Source: an uncultured Alphaproteobacteria bacterium (lineage in GTDB: Bacteria; Pseudomonadota; Alphaproteobacteria; RF32; CAG-239). Taken from it: a stretch of 5,902 nt of DNA. Positions within the stretch are counted from its first letter, which is position 1. Every line of letters starts with the position of its first letter. A model generated the notes under the pieces. It saw only the letters and a program-made list of their open reading frames with translations. It was not told the origin of the DNA and did no database searches. Of the stretch, positions 1 to 5,902 are shown in pieces. The translations under genes and the position numbers were made by a program. The DNA lies in contig CALXTG010000213.1 of NCBI GenBank assembly GCA_944391355.1, forward strand, positions 1 through 5,902. The letters are read 5' to 3'.

Positions 1-2460
1 GATTTGCAGGGGCGTTATCTCGGGCGCCTGCTGCCGGACGGCAAAATTGTCAGAGATAAAGAGGTTATTGCCGAACTCGGCGCCCGCGGCGTCGTTTTGG
101 ATAAAGACGGCAATCCGGCCGGCCGGATTATCAGCGGCGGTCCGGTTTTTGACTTTAAGGGCAGTGTTGTCGGTCACGGCCTCAGCAACGGTTCTCTGAT
201 TAATCTGAACGGCGTAGTTTCCGGCTATATGCTCGGCGCTTCGGCTTATAATACGCAGGGGCGCATGCTCGGCGCGGTTTTTCAGCCTTCCGCAGCTTTG
301 GATGTTAACAACCGGTTTCTCGGTTTGCCGGGGATCGGCGGCGTGGTTCAGGGCAGCGGCAATGAACGGCGCACGGTTTCTCCTTTGGGATATATTTTCA
401 GTTCTGACGGCAATATCGCCGGTCGGGCTTTACCTTTTGCGCCTGTCTACAGCCTGATCGGTTCCGAAGTCGGCAGCATCGCCTTAGACGGCCGGGTCAC
501 CGATCGCAACGGCACCGAAATCGGAACTTTGACCCAGTCCGGACTGGTTTGGGACGCGCAGGGAAAACCGGCTGCCAAAAACAATGATTCCTTTTATGCG
601 GTTGACGGCCGGGGGGGCTCTTTGGGGCTGCTTTCGGCAACCAATCTGCTCTTGGATAAAAATCGCGCCGTCAGCGGCAAAATTCTTCCCGATGACAGCG
701 TTGTCGCGGTATCAGCCGCTGACACACCGCAAATGATGCCGGTTTCCGGTCATGCCTTTGCCGCGCCGCTTGCTGTTTCCGTCAACGGCAATTTGTTTGG
801 TTATGCGCGTGCCGACGGCGTTGTCCGCGATTTTAACAATGCGGCCGCGGGCAGCGTATCGGCTTCGGGGCTGGTTTTGGACAACGGCGGTTTGCCGGTC
901 GGCAGCATTATCATGCCGCAGGCGGTTTATAATGATGAATGTGCTTTGGTCGGCGTTGTCGCCGGTGATGCGCGGGTTTTAAATTATCGTGAAATTAACC
1001 TCGGAAAAATCCTGGCCAACGGACAAATGCTCAGCGAAAACGGCTCAATAGCCGGTTTTGTCATCAATCCCGGCGCCGTGGTTGATTACGGCGGCAATAT
1101 TATGGCCGCTTTGGCCGCCAATAATAAGGCTTTGGCTCCCGGCGGTCAGGTTTTGGGCTGCAGCGATAACCGCGGGCTTATTAAAAATGAACAGGGGGCG
1201 GTTCTGGGGCGCATTGTCGAAGCGCTTCCGGTAATCGGTTTTGATGATAAATTTATCGGCCGCAGCGTATTGGACGGCCGGGTAATTGATAATGACAGCC
1301 GCTTTATCGGCTATGTCCAGCCCGATGATAATGTCAATAATACCACCGGTTCGCCGCTCGGCGCGCTGTTCCGCTATAAAGTCGCCTTCAATAATCGCGA
1401 CAGTTATCTCGGCCGGGTTGAGGCTGACGGACGGGTCGTCAATGCTTCAGGAGAGGTTGTCGGACAAGTTTTGTTTGACGGAACCGTCACCGACAACGGT
1501 CAGAAAATCGGTTATGCCCTGTATGATTTTTATGTTTACGACAATGATTTCAAAACGGTCGGCTATATTGCCAAAAACGGTGAAGTCTTAAGCCTTGCCA
1601 ATCAAAATCTCGGCAAAATCAGCCGCGGCTTTTTGGTTGACCGCAGCGAACGGGTCATCGGCCGCGGCAATCGCGATTATTATATCCGCGATGCCGGTAA
1701 CCTTGTTCTCGGCGAATTGAAATTGAATAATGATGTTGTTGATGCCCAGGGAATTGTCGTCGGCCGGTTAGAGCGTGACGGAAGCATTGTTGATGCCTCG
1801 GGAGCAAAAGTCGCCGTTGCCAAACCGCTGCAATATTACAGTAAAATTGTCCCGGCCGGCGAGCGCAGGGCAATGGTCGATGAGAACGGCAATGTCATCG
1901 GTTATGTTGACGGAGACGGCCGTCTGGTTGATGAAAACGGCAACCCGATAGAAGGTGATTATAAACCTCATGAATTTGATGAAAACGGGCGTCCGGTCAG
2001 CTATATTGATAAGGACGGGAATATCATCAAAGCTGTAGGTGAAAAGCAGAAAGTATATGATGCGGAAGGCAATGTCATCGGCTATACCAATGCTGATGGC
2101 ACGGTTGTTGACGCCAACGGCAAAGTCATCGGCAAATTGGATAAAAACGGCAATGTGGTTGATGCTTCGGGGAATATTCTCGGCGGTATCGGAATCAACT
2201 GGTATGAAAAAGTCCCCAGCCGCGATCTGCCTAAAAAAGGCAGCGACGGCAAACAGGTCGGCACGCTTGAACCCGGAGATTCGCACAGCGATAATAAGTA
2301 TCGTCAGTCCTTAAATATTGCTCTGACGCCCGACGGGGAATATCTTGGCGAAATCTTATCTGATGGCCGGGTTGTGAATAAAAGCGGCAAAGTAATCGGC
2401 CGTAAAATGCCTGACGGCTTGATTATTGACGATGACGGCACCCTGATCGGAATTGAAGAA
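1..2460 (+). repeat. Degenerate 51-bp (17-residue) coding repeat array
   Basis: The array is visible mainly at protein level. The unit is roughly [VIL][VI]D-x-[NDS]-G-x-[VI]-[IV]-G-x-[IVL]-x-x-[DN]-G-x. Clear 17-residue examples are VYDAEGNVIGYTNADGT and VVDANGKVIGKLDKNGN, which are contiguous, and VVDAQGIVVGRLERDGS. About 820 residues divided by 17 allows 40-48 units, but spacing slips in places and several units are barely recognisable, so the count is approximate. DNA identity between units is short (about 12-20 bases, for example around 1887 and 2068), so the array is old, not freshly expanded. It begins before the window. Alternating hydrophobic pairs with Gly and Asp/Asn turns suggest short beta strands, as in beta-flower, beta-propeller or beta-solenoid folds; that is inference. 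Confidence 0.85.
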
Positions 2461-3714
2461 CCGCAAAAATCCCTGAGCAGCGACATCTTTGTCCCGGCCG
2501 GGAGCTTTGGTCAGGGCGCGGCTTACGGCACCGGCAGCGGCCCCGGCGGCAATCTTGGTCCCGGCGGCGGTTACGGCCCCGGCGAAAGATATGACCCGCA
2601 GCGGGCCATGGCTTTAAACGCCGCCCAAAATGAGCGCCGTAAAAATATCTCGGTCGGCAAAATCAGCACCAATATTCGCCGCGAAGCTTTTGACGGCATG
2701 CAGAAAAACTGGGAAGAGCAGGGAATAAGCAAGGTAATTTCCTCATGGCGTGTTGACATGAGCGAGATGATACTTTCCGATAAACCGATCCCCGCGGTAA
2801 TTGCCCGTTCGATTGACAGCAACAACCCGACCCCGATAACGGCCTTTGTCGAACGCAATGTCTATGCCGAAGAAGGGCGTAATATCCTGATTCCGGCCGG
2901 CAGTCGTGTCATCGGCACTTTGGGGGGCGTCACCGCCAGTACTGAAGCTACCTCGGAATCCGCCAAAGTTCAGATTACCTGGCAGCGGCTGATTCGCCCC
3001 GACGGCTCATTATTTACTTTTGACGGCGTAACCGGCGATGCGCAGGGACGCGGCGGCGCTTTAGGCTATCTTGACCAACAGCTGTTCAAAAAATATGCCC
3101 TGCCGATTATGACAACCACGCTGACCAGCTTGAGTTCTTACTACATGGCGCCGAAAGAAGAAAGCGACGGAGAAGTTGAAACGCCGCGTCAGGAAGCGGC
3201 CAATGATGCCCGTCAGAATTTCTTAAATGACATGAACCAGATTTTTGAAAACATCTTGCAGGATAAAGCCAATATCAAACCGATGACTTATATTCCCGCC
3301 GGCACCCGCATTATCATTTATCCTAATGTTGACCTGTGGCTGCGGACGGTTGAACGTGACAGCGAAGAAAGCAGCAATGATGTCTACAAAGACGTGCTGA
3401 TTGATGACGAAGCCAAGAGCAGAGAACGCGCCAATTCGCGCGGCGCTCAGGCTGCCGGAACGGTCGGCGGTCCCGGCGGTTCCAGCTCGGTTGTTTATGA
3501 AGCCGACGACAGCGGCGCCCAGGCAACCGGCACGCCGTTAATCAGCGATCAGAAATATTCTAACAACCCGCAGCCGCAAACCGTCGCGCCGCCCCCGCCG
3601 CCTCTTGTAAGTTCTCAGCCGGCGACTACATCTAGAACACCGGCTCCGGCGCCGCGGCCGTCGGGCGGGTCAACGTCTTCAGGGACGGACAGCAGCGTTC
3701 CGCAGTTGTTTTAA
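1..3714 (+). CDS. virB10: Giant repeat-bearing VirB10/TrbI-family T4SS core protein (5' partial)
   Basis: VirB10 proteins link the inner membrane to the outer-membrane channel of type IV secretion systems. The frame is open to the first base (GAT), so the start, cytoplasmic tail and inner-membrane helix lie upstream; TTG at 4 is not a credible start. Numbering residues from that TTG, 1 to about 820 are degenerate 17-residue repeats of the type VVDANGKVIGKLDKNGN. Residues 833-869 are a Gly/Pro-rich linker. Residues about 913-1119 match the VirB10 C-terminal domain: IPAVIARSID, then VYAEEGRNILIPAGSRVIG, then a W..L..PDGS strand, a helical antenna-like stretch (about 1020-1085) and a second PAGTR motif at 1098-1102. 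Residues 1120-1236 form a low-complexity tail with PPPPP at 1196-1200. Typical VirB10 proteins have about 400 residues, so this one is at least three times longer. virB11 follows 11 bases later. The VirB10 domain call is firm; the role of the repeats is unknown. Confidence 0.9.
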   Translation, partial: DLQGRYLGRLLPDGKIVRDKEVIAELGARGVVLDKDGNPAGRIISGGPVFDFKGSVVGHGLSNGSLINLNGVVSGYMLGASAYNTQGRMLGAVFQPSAALDVNNRFLGLPGIGGVVQGSGNERRTVSPLGYIFSSDGNIAGRALPFAPVYSLIGSEVGSIALDGRVTDRNGTEIGTLTQSGLVWDAQGKPAAKNNDSFYAVDGRGGSLGLLSATNLLLDKNRAVSGKILPDDSVVAVSAADTPQMMPVSGHAFAAPLAVSVNGNLFGYARADGVVRDFNNAAAGSVSASGLVLDNGGLPVGSIIMPQAVYNDECALVGVVAGDARVLNYREINLGKILANGQMLSENGSIAGFVINPGAVVDYGGNIMAALAANNKALAPGGQVLGCSDNRGLIKNEQGAVLGRIVEALPVIGFDDKFIGRSVLDGRVIDNDSRFIGYVQPDDNVNNTTGSPLGALFRYKVAFNNRDSYLGRVEADGRVVNASGEVVGQVLFDGTVTDNGQKIGYALYDFYVYDNDFKTVGYIAKNGEVLSLANQNLGKISRGFLVDRSERVIGRGNRDYYIRDAGNLVLGELKLNNDVVDAQGIVVGRLERDGSIVDASGAKVAVAKPLQYYSKIVPAGERRAMVDENGNVIGYVDGDGRLVDENGNPIEGDYKPHEFDENGRPVSYIDKDGNIIKAVGEKQKVYDAEGNVIGYTNADGTVVDANGKVIGKLDKNGNVVDASGNILGGIGINWYEKVPSRDLPKKGSDGKQVGTLEPGDSHSDNKYRQSLNIALTPDGEYLGEILSDGRVVNKSGKVIGRKMPDGLIIDDDGTLIGIEEPQKSLSSDIFVPAGSFGQGAAYGTGSGPGGNLGPGGGYGPGERYDPQRAMALNAAQNERRKNISVGKISTNIRREAFDGMQKNWEEQGISKVISSWRVDMSEMILSDKPIPAVIARSIDSNNPTPITAFVERNVYAEEGRNILIPAGSRVIGTLGGVTASTEATSESAKVQITWQRLIRPDGSLFTFDGVTGDAQGRGGALGYLDQQLFKKYALPIMTTTLTSLSSYYMAPKEESDGEVETPRQEAANDARQNFLNDMNQIFENILQDKANIKPMTYIPAGTRIIIYPNVDLWLRTVERDSEESSNDVYKDVLIDDEAKSRERANSRGAQAAGTVGGPGGSSSVVYEADDSGAQATGTPLISDQKYSNNPQPQTVAPPPPPLVSSQPATTSRTPAPAPRPSGGSTSSGTDSSVPQLF

Positions 3715-3725
3715 GGGAGAAACTG

Positions 3726-4694
3726 ATGAGTTTTACGGTTCTTGAATCGATTTTGCGTCCTTTGTCTTACTGGTATAATCAGGACAATATTGAGGAAGTT
3801 GCCATTAACCGCGGCGGCCAGATCTGGCTGCGCCTGCGCGGTAAAAGAGCTTATCCCTGGGTTATGTATAAAGATGAAAAACTCAGTAAAGAATATCTGA
3901 CTGATTTGCTTTATATCATCGCCAATACCTATGAGCTTCCGTTTGACCCGGTTCAGGGAACGCCGGTTGTTTATGCGACGCTTCCCGGCGAACCTCGTTT
4001 TTCGGCGATTGCCGGCCGCAACGTGATGTATGACCAGGAAGATTTAACCGGCGGCATTGCCATTGCCATCCGCGTTCACAGCGACGATGTCGCCTTTGGT
4101 TTGCAGGATTATGGTTTAAGCCAGGGTTCGGGTCTGCATAAAATTAATCCGCTCAAAGATATTAAAGATCCTGAGGATCCTTACGAACGGCTGCTTTTGA
4201 GCATCAAACGCGGCGATCATATTCTGGTTTCGGGAGCGACCTCAACCGGTAAAACCACGTTTCTGAACAACCTTTTGAAAATTTTAGATATCCATAAGCG
4301 TATTGTTACCATCGAAGATACGCGCGAACTTTTGGTTCCGCATCCCAACCGTGTTCATCTGGTCTTGTCGCGTACCGAACAGTCCAACCAGATGAGTTAT
4401 GCCAAAATCATCGACTTAGTGGTTCGTTTCACGCCGGATGCCATTATCGGCGGGGAAATTTCCACCGGTAATGCCGGCGCTATTTGGGAGCTGATGGGGT
4501 CCGGCCACGATAACTGTCTGGCTACTATCCACGCCGAAAATTCCGAAGCGGCTTATGAAGCCTTTACCGATCGTATTTTGCACTCTTATCCGACGATTGA
4601 TCGTAAAAAAACCATTGAGGAAATGCACAAAAAGCTGCGGGTCGTCCAGATCAACCGTGACGGTAACCTTCGCGCCATTACTGAGGTTACTTAA
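3726..4694 (+). CDS. virB11: VirB11-family T4SS hexameric ATPase
   Basis: This is a cytoplasmic AAA+/RecA-like traffic ATPase of the VirB11/TrbB family, which forms hexamers at the inner-membrane base of type IV secretion systems and drives pilus biogenesis and substrate transfer. Its 322 residues match the usual length (about 330-345). The N-terminal domain opens with a typical VirB11 segment (LRPLSYWYNQDNIEEVAINR). The C-terminal domain shows Walker A GATSTGKT (170-177, Lys176), the Asp box TIEDTREL (195-202), a Walker B-like stretch PDAIIGGE (237-244, Glu244) and the His box GHDNCLATIHAEN (260-272, His269). The usual GELRGG is GEISTG here, so the Arg after the glutamate is missing. The start is fixed by AAGGGAG at 3713-3719, overlapping the upstream stop, with six bases before ATG. 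The short gap to virB10 implies translation from one mRNA. A PilT/DotB assignment is less likely because the N-terminal domain is VirB11-like. Confidence 0.93.
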   Translation: MSFTVLESILRPLSYWYNQDNIEEVAINRGGQIWLRLRGKRAYPWVMYKDEKLSKEYLTDLLYIIANTYELPFDPVQGTPVVYATLPGEPRFSAIAGRNVMYDQEDLTGGIAIAIRVHSDDVAFGLQDYGLSQGSGLHKINPLKDIKDPEDPYERLLLSIKRGDHILVSGATSTGKTTFLNNLLKILDIHKRIVTIEDTRELLVPHPNRVHLVLSRTEQSNQMSYAKIIDLVVRFTPDAIIGGEISTGNAGAIWELMGSGHDNCLATIHAENSEAAYEAFTDRILHSYPTIDRKKTIEEMHKKLRVVQINRDGNLRAITEVT

Positions 4695-4759
4695 TTTCAA
4701 TATAATCCCTTTACCGTCATTTCCCGTCTTGGCTTCCTGCTGAGATTTTCGCAGTTGGT

Positions 4760-4777
4760 TTATGACTTAGGTCATAA
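4760..4777. promoter_or_regulatory. Near-palindrome upstream of first pilin, candidate operator (copy 1)
   Basis: The sequence TTATGACTTAGGTCATAA is an 18-base dyad with one mismatched pair. Read as TTTATGAC-TTAG-GTCATAAA (4759-4778) it has perfect 8-bp arms. It lies 125 bases before the first pilin ATG. A near-identical dyad occurs at 5592-5609, 102 bases before the second pilin ATG, while the surrounding spacers look otherwise unrelated. Recurrence at equivalent sites before two paralogous genes suggests binding of a dimeric regulator. The arms are AT-rich and no T-run follows, so it is a poor terminator for virB11. Confidence 0.5.
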
Positions 4778-4847
4778 AGCCTCGTCTTTAGTTATAAAAA
4801 ATCTTCTGTAACGCATTGAATTTATTACCAAAGAGAGGATAGGTTTC

Positions 4848-4877
4848 TTCACAGGCTGCGTTATACTGAAACTATAT
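4848..4877 (+). promoter_or_regulatory. Possible promoter of first pilin gene
   Basis: TTCACA at 4848-4853 matches the -35 consensus TTGACA at five of six bases. CTATAT at 4872-4877, a -10 form common in alphaproteobacteria, follows after 18 bases. Transcription would then begin near 4884, giving a leader of about 20 bases. TATACT at 4862-4867 is an alternative -10, but it has no convincing -35. No experimental or comparative support is available. Confidence 0.35.
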
Positions 4878-4892
4878 AACATATAGTTTCAG
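4866..4892. promoter_or_regulatory. Perfect inverted repeat ending in the pilin Shine-Dalgarno sequence
   Basis: Arms CTGAAACTATAT (4866-4877) and ATATAGTTTCAG (4881-4892) are exact reverse complements around an AAC spacer. The last two bases of the right arm begin the Shine-Dalgarno sequence AGGAGAG (4891-4897), which stands five bases before ATG at 4903. The element also covers the putative -10. It could be an operator that blocks RNA polymerase or, if transcription starts upstream of it, an mRNA hairpin limiting ribosome access. The second pilin gene has no counterpart. The inverted repeat is certain; its function is inferred. Confidence 0.6.
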
Positions 4893-4902
4893 GAGAGTAA
4901 CA

Positions 4903-5478
4903 ATGAGTAAATCTTTCAAGAATGAACAATCGGGTCGTTCGATGGTTGAAATGCTGGGCGTGCTGGCGATTATCGGCGTTTTGTCGGTCGGCGGTATTTC
5001 CGGTTATTCCAAGGCAATGGCCAAATACAAACTGACCAAAGCCCAGGATCAGATGGCGATGATTTTAATTAATATCCGTACCGCCTTTGCTTCGGCGCCG
5101 AGTTATGCCGGATTAGATAAAACTGCTGCCATTGCCATGAATATTGTTCCCGGTGATATGTTACCTGCCGGTATCGGTAAGGGGTCAACCATTAAAAATG
5201 CTTTTGGCGGGGATACTGTTATTGCCTGTGGAACCACAGGAGAAGACGGTGCATGTGATGACAGCACTAAATTTAGCATTCAATTTAAAGGTTTGGGTAA
5301 AGAAACCTGTGCCAGCTTAGCGTCTTCTGACTGGGGTTCAGATGGTTTGGTAAAAATTTCAATTAATGGAACAGAACATACTTACGGTACTGATCAGCTG
5401 CCCGTTCCTCCGGGGACAGCCGTGGAAGAATGTACTTCTCAAACCGCTGATAATAAAATAATCTGGGTTTATTACTAA
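4903..5478 (+). CDS. Type IV prepilin, PilS-like
   Basis: This is a secreted pilin or pseudopilin subunit of 191 residues. A short basic leader (MSKSFKNEQSG) precedes the prepilin peptidase site after Gly11. The mature protein would start Arg12-Ser-Met-Val-Glu16, keeping the conserved Glu at +5. A hydrophobic helix (about 17-35) follows, then an amphipathic helix (KAMAKYKLTKAQDQ). The globular part has four cysteines (109, 118, 136, 177), able to form two disulfides. The segment ETCASLASSDWGSDGLVKISINGTEH resembles the C-terminal part of PilS-type (type IVb) major pilins. The protein ends IIWVYY. AGGAGAG five bases upstream supports the start. An intrinsic terminator follows and a paralogue lies downstream. 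Arg at +1 is unusual, since Phe, Met, Leu or Trp are normal. Prepilin class is confident; major pilin versus pseudopilin, and any link to the T4SS upstream, are not settled. Confidence 0.9.
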   Translation: MSKSFKNEQSGRSMVEMLGVLAIIGVLSVGGISGYSKAMAKYKLTKAQDQMAMILINIRTAFASAPSYAGLDKTAAIAMNIVPGDMLPAGIGKGSTIKNAFGGDTVIACGTTGEDGACDDSTKFSIQFKGLGKETCASLASSDWGSDGLVKISINGTEHTYGTDQLPVPPGTAVEECTSQTADNKIIWVYY

Positions 5479-5499
5479 TATTAAATATATAATCTTAAG

Positions 5500-5526
5500 A
5501 AAAGAGGCTTTCGAGCCTCTTTTTTT
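5500..5526 (+). terminator. Rho-independent terminator after first pilin gene
   Basis: A 10-bp stem with AAAAGAGGCT (5500-5509) pairs with AGCCTCTTTT (5514-5523) around a TTCG tetraloop, and a run of seven T (5520-5526) completes it. It begins 21 bases after the pilin stop. It should separate the two pilin genes transcriptionally, so the second needs its own promoter. Confidence 0.93.
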
Positions 5527-5591
5527 GTCATCTCAAATATGTCATTCCGTTTTACAGTCGATGCTCTGGCCGTCACTCTTTATCCCCTGAC

Positions 5592-5609
5592 TTATGACTT
5601 AAGTTATAA
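5592..5609. promoter_or_regulatory. Near-palindrome upstream of second pilin, candidate operator (copy 2)
   Basis: TTATGACTTAAGTTATAA is an 18-base dyad centred on TTAA with one mismatched pair. It differs from the copy at 4760-4777 at two positions (TTATGACTTARGTYATAA). It sits downstream of the terminator and 102 bases before ATG at 5712, within an AT-rich spacer. No convincing -35/-10 pair was found in this spacer: TTTACA at 5672-5677 has no -10 at usual distance, and TATAGT at 5680-5685 lacks a -35. Confidence 0.5.
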
Positions 5610-5711
5610 ATAAAACCATTAGACAGAAAATCACTATGCCCTAAGTTAGTCTATTAATTTTATTTTAATCCTTTACAATTATAGTATAGGGATGAAAGCA
5701 GGAGACTAACA

Positions 5712-5902
5712 ATGAAAAATTTATTCAAGAATGAACAATCGGGCCGTTCGATGGTCGAAATGCTGGGCGTGCTGGCGATTATCGGCGTTCTGTCGGTCGG
5801 CGGTATTTCCGGTTATTCTAAAGCGATGGCCAAATACAAACTGACCAAAGCCCAAGACCAGATGGCGATGATCTTAATTAATATCCGAACCGCCTTTGCT
5901 TC
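5712..5902 (+). CDS. Second type IV prepilin, PilS-like (3' partial)
   Basis: The gene runs off the right edge after 63 full codons. The start is ATG with AGGAGA at 5700-5705, six bases upstream. The leader MKNLFKNEQSG differs from that of the upstream prepilin only at residues 2-4; residues 5-63 are identical, including the Gly11/Arg12 cleavage site, Glu16 at +5, the hydrophobic helix and the KAMAKYKLTKAQDQ helix. The DNA differs at about ten positions, all synonymous, so this is an established paralogue under constraint, not a sequencing or assembly duplicate. Its globular domain and cysteines are outside the window, so it is unknown whether it is a second major subunit, a minor pilin or a variant cassette. 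It lies beyond the terminator of the first pilin gene and shares the upstream dyad. Confidence 0.9.
   Translation, partial: MKNLFKNEQSGRSMVEMLGVLAIIGVLSVGGISGYSKAMAKYKLTKAQDQMAMILINIRTAFA

Noticed and set aside
4..6. TTG as the start codon of the VirB10-like gene
   Set aside because: The frame is open to base 1, the first residues already lie within a repeat unit, no Shine-Dalgarno can be seen, and no inner-membrane helix is present, so the true start is upstream.
1286..1591. Plus-strand open frame in another phase inside virB10
   Set aside because: Its Met/Ser/Ile-rich composition is a frame-shifted shadow of the repeat-coding sequence, with no start signals.
1768..2286. Open frame of 172 codons on the minus strand
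   Set aside because: It lies antisense inside the repeat array; its own repetitive composition is a by-product of the 51-base periodicity, and it has no ribosome site or recognisable domain.
1..2460. Repeat array considered as CRISPR or tandem satellite DNA
   Set aside because: The periodicity is in protein sequence, units are continuous in frame without spacers, and DNA identity between units is low.
4416..4700. Minus-strand open frame across the virB11 end
   Set aside because: It is antisense to the conserved Walker B and His-box coding region and shows no family signature.
4715..4732. GTCATTTCCC-like string, also loosely seen at 5538, as a dispersed REP-type element
   Set aside because: Only about seven bases match between the two places and neither forms the expected hairpin.
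4759..4778. Inverted repeat as terminator of the virB10-virB11 unit
   Set aside because: The stem is AT-rich, no T-run follows directly, and a near-copy occurs upstream of the second pilin, so a regulatory site fits better.

Overview
The window reads as part of a proteobacterial chromosome or large mobile element, and most likely comes from an alphaproteobacterium. The virB10-virB11 gene order, the moderate GC content and the prepilin signature GRSMVEMLGVLAIIGVLSVGG resemble uncultured, often gut-associated alphaproteobacteria. That placement is recalled from family knowledge, not tested here. All genes lie on the + strand.

Region 1 (1-4694) is a two-gene type IV secretion system (T4SS) segment. 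The first gene is open at the left edge. It encodes at least 1,237 residues: a very long array of degenerate repeats of about 17 residues (about 820 residues), a Gly/Pro-rich linker, a canonical VirB10/TrbI outer-membrane core domain and a Pro/Ser/Thr-rich tail. Eleven bases later a VirB11-type hexameric ATPase begins. The order matches the end of P-type (VirB/Tra) T4SS operons. The very large repeat-bearing VirB10 recalls Helicobacter CagY and, less closely, Legionella DotG, although the repeat itself is different.

Region 2 (4695-5902) is a pilin cassette. A complete 191-residue type IV prepilin gene ends at a strong intrinsic terminator. After a 233-base spacer comes a second prepilin gene, cut by the right edge. 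The two proteins are identical over residues 5-63, with only synonymous DNA differences. Both upstream spacers hold the same near-palindrome (TTATGACTTARGTYATAA), which is a candidate operator. The first pilin also has a perfect 12-bp inverted repeat ending in its Shine-Dalgarno sequence. Each pilin therefore looks like its own transcription unit.

Together the genes describe a cell-envelope machine. VirB10 spans the periplasm and outer membrane, VirB11 powers assembly or substrate transfer from the cytoplasm, and the adjacent pilins could supply an associated fibre or an independent type IV pilus. The link between pilins and T4SS is inferred from adjacency only. The strongest candidates for something undescribed are the repeat-array VirB10 and the tandem pilins with their shared palindrome.
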